NCBI RefSeq assembly: GCF_000368785.1
Contig: NZ_KB849691.1
Coordinates: forward strand, 251,231-315,230
Origin: Acinetobacter towneri DSM 14962 = CIP 107472
GTDB lineage: Bacteria; Pseudomonadota; Gammaproteobacteria; Pseudomonadales; Moraxellaceae
Length of the DNA stretch: 64,000 bases
Direction: 5' to 3'
A program made the translations under genes and the position numbers. The notes beneath the pieces are model-generated. The model was not told where the DNA came from and did no database searches. It worked only from the letters and a program-made list of their open reading frames with translations. Below are positions 63,864 through 64,000 of the stretch, in pieces. Each line of letters opens with the position of its first letter. The first letter of the stretch is position 1.

Positions 63864-64000
63864 ATGTACGATTTTACAGAAATTTTTTGTATTGTTGATG
63901 ATTTTTTCAAAAAATTTGAACCCATCTATTGGCAATTTCTCAAGCAAGAAAACAAACGTCAACGTATCAGACAAGCAACGCTATCTTTATCAGAAATTGT
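63864..64000 (+). CDS. IS982-family transposase, N-terminal part
   Basis: The 45 visible residues start MYDFTEIFCIVDDFFKKFEP and continue to a run ending LSLSEIV, which is the conserved start of IS982-family DDE transposases. The gene runs off the window edge, so completeness is unknown. Confidence 0.85.
   Translation, partial: MYDFTEIFCIVDDFFKKFEPIYWQFLKQENKRQRIRQATLSLSEI

Larger units (their letters stand above)
63775..64000 (+). mobile_element. IS982-family element, left part (runs off right edge)
   Basis: The end begins ACCCGAATTACGGATAAGAA at 63775, the type of terminal repeat found in IS982-family elements. A sub-terminal inverted repeat (63811-63823 and 63851-63863) and the start of an IS982-type transposase follow. 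The right end, and hence the target duplication, is outside the window. Confidence 0.78.

Overview
The window is chromosomal DNA from a gammaproteobacterium, most likely an Acinetobacter species. This rests on the gene families and their arrangement (leuC-leuD-lipoprotein-leuB, a FimV split into two genes, DUF2789, DUF2061 and DUF6586 proteins, tonB-exbB-exbD, ybeY-phoH-miaB), the AT-rich coding style and the insertion-sequence types. It is almost entirely ordinary core genome. There is no CRISPR array, prophage, plasmid origin, rRNA or tRNA gene that I can recognise.

Layout. 1-4.6 kb: start of a catalase gene running off the left edge, a MITE-like repeat, a TetR gene divergent from an AidB-type acyl-CoA dehydrogenase, a macrodomain protein and a short basic protein whose ORF contains its own terminator. 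4.6-10.2 kb: ptsP, rppH, a HAD hydrolase, DUF2789, LysR and DUF2061. 10.4-14.5 kb: leucine biosynthesis (leuC, leuD, leuB) with a lipoprotein gene inserted. 14.5-22.7 kb: lipoprotein, infA, AraC regulator, truA, an asparaginase-family gene, two halves of FimV, asd. 22.8-28.7 kb: a membrane EEP protein, a non-coding RNA locus, a glycosyltransferase, an LpxL-type acyltransferase, uup, slyX. 28.8-38.5 kb: two tandem PIN-like proteins, topA, a zincin-like secreted protein, a UvrD-type helicase, an RRM protein, DUF6586. 38.6-49.6 kb: a CPA2 antiporter, rpmG/rpmB, an aldehyde dehydrogenase with a divergent TetR, purU, tonB-exbB-exbD, an EamA transporter, a YihY protein and a WrbA-like flavoprotein. 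49.8-56 kb: second MITE copy, small exported proteins, xpt, DUF3108, a second TonB-like protein and an IS4-family insertion. 56-64 kb: ybeY-phoH-miaB, a lytic transglycosylase, an RNase T2-like protein lacking the catalytic histidines, mdh, and a YeeE/YedE gene cut by an IS982-family element that runs off the right edge.

The strongest non-routine observation is at 23.98-24.23 kb. A GacA-type upstream site (TGTACG-N6-CTTACA) precedes a transcript-sized stretch with eight GGA motifs, a textbook CsrA/RsmA-binding hexaloop hairpin and an intrinsic terminator. This has the organisation of the Pseudomonas RsmX/Y/Z regulatory RNAs and would link GacS/GacA to CsrA in this organism. Second is the small gene at 4425-4616, where a strong intrinsic terminator lies upstream of the stop codon, as in E. 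coli arfA. Other points of interest are the split FimV, tandem PIN-like paralogues with unequal conservation of acidic residues, a probable RNase T2 pseudoenzyme, a zinc ribbon split by a glycine-zipper hairpin, and hairpins at the start codons of both transposase genes.

Family names are from memory of conserved motifs. No database search or folding program was run, and promoter and operator calls are by eye.
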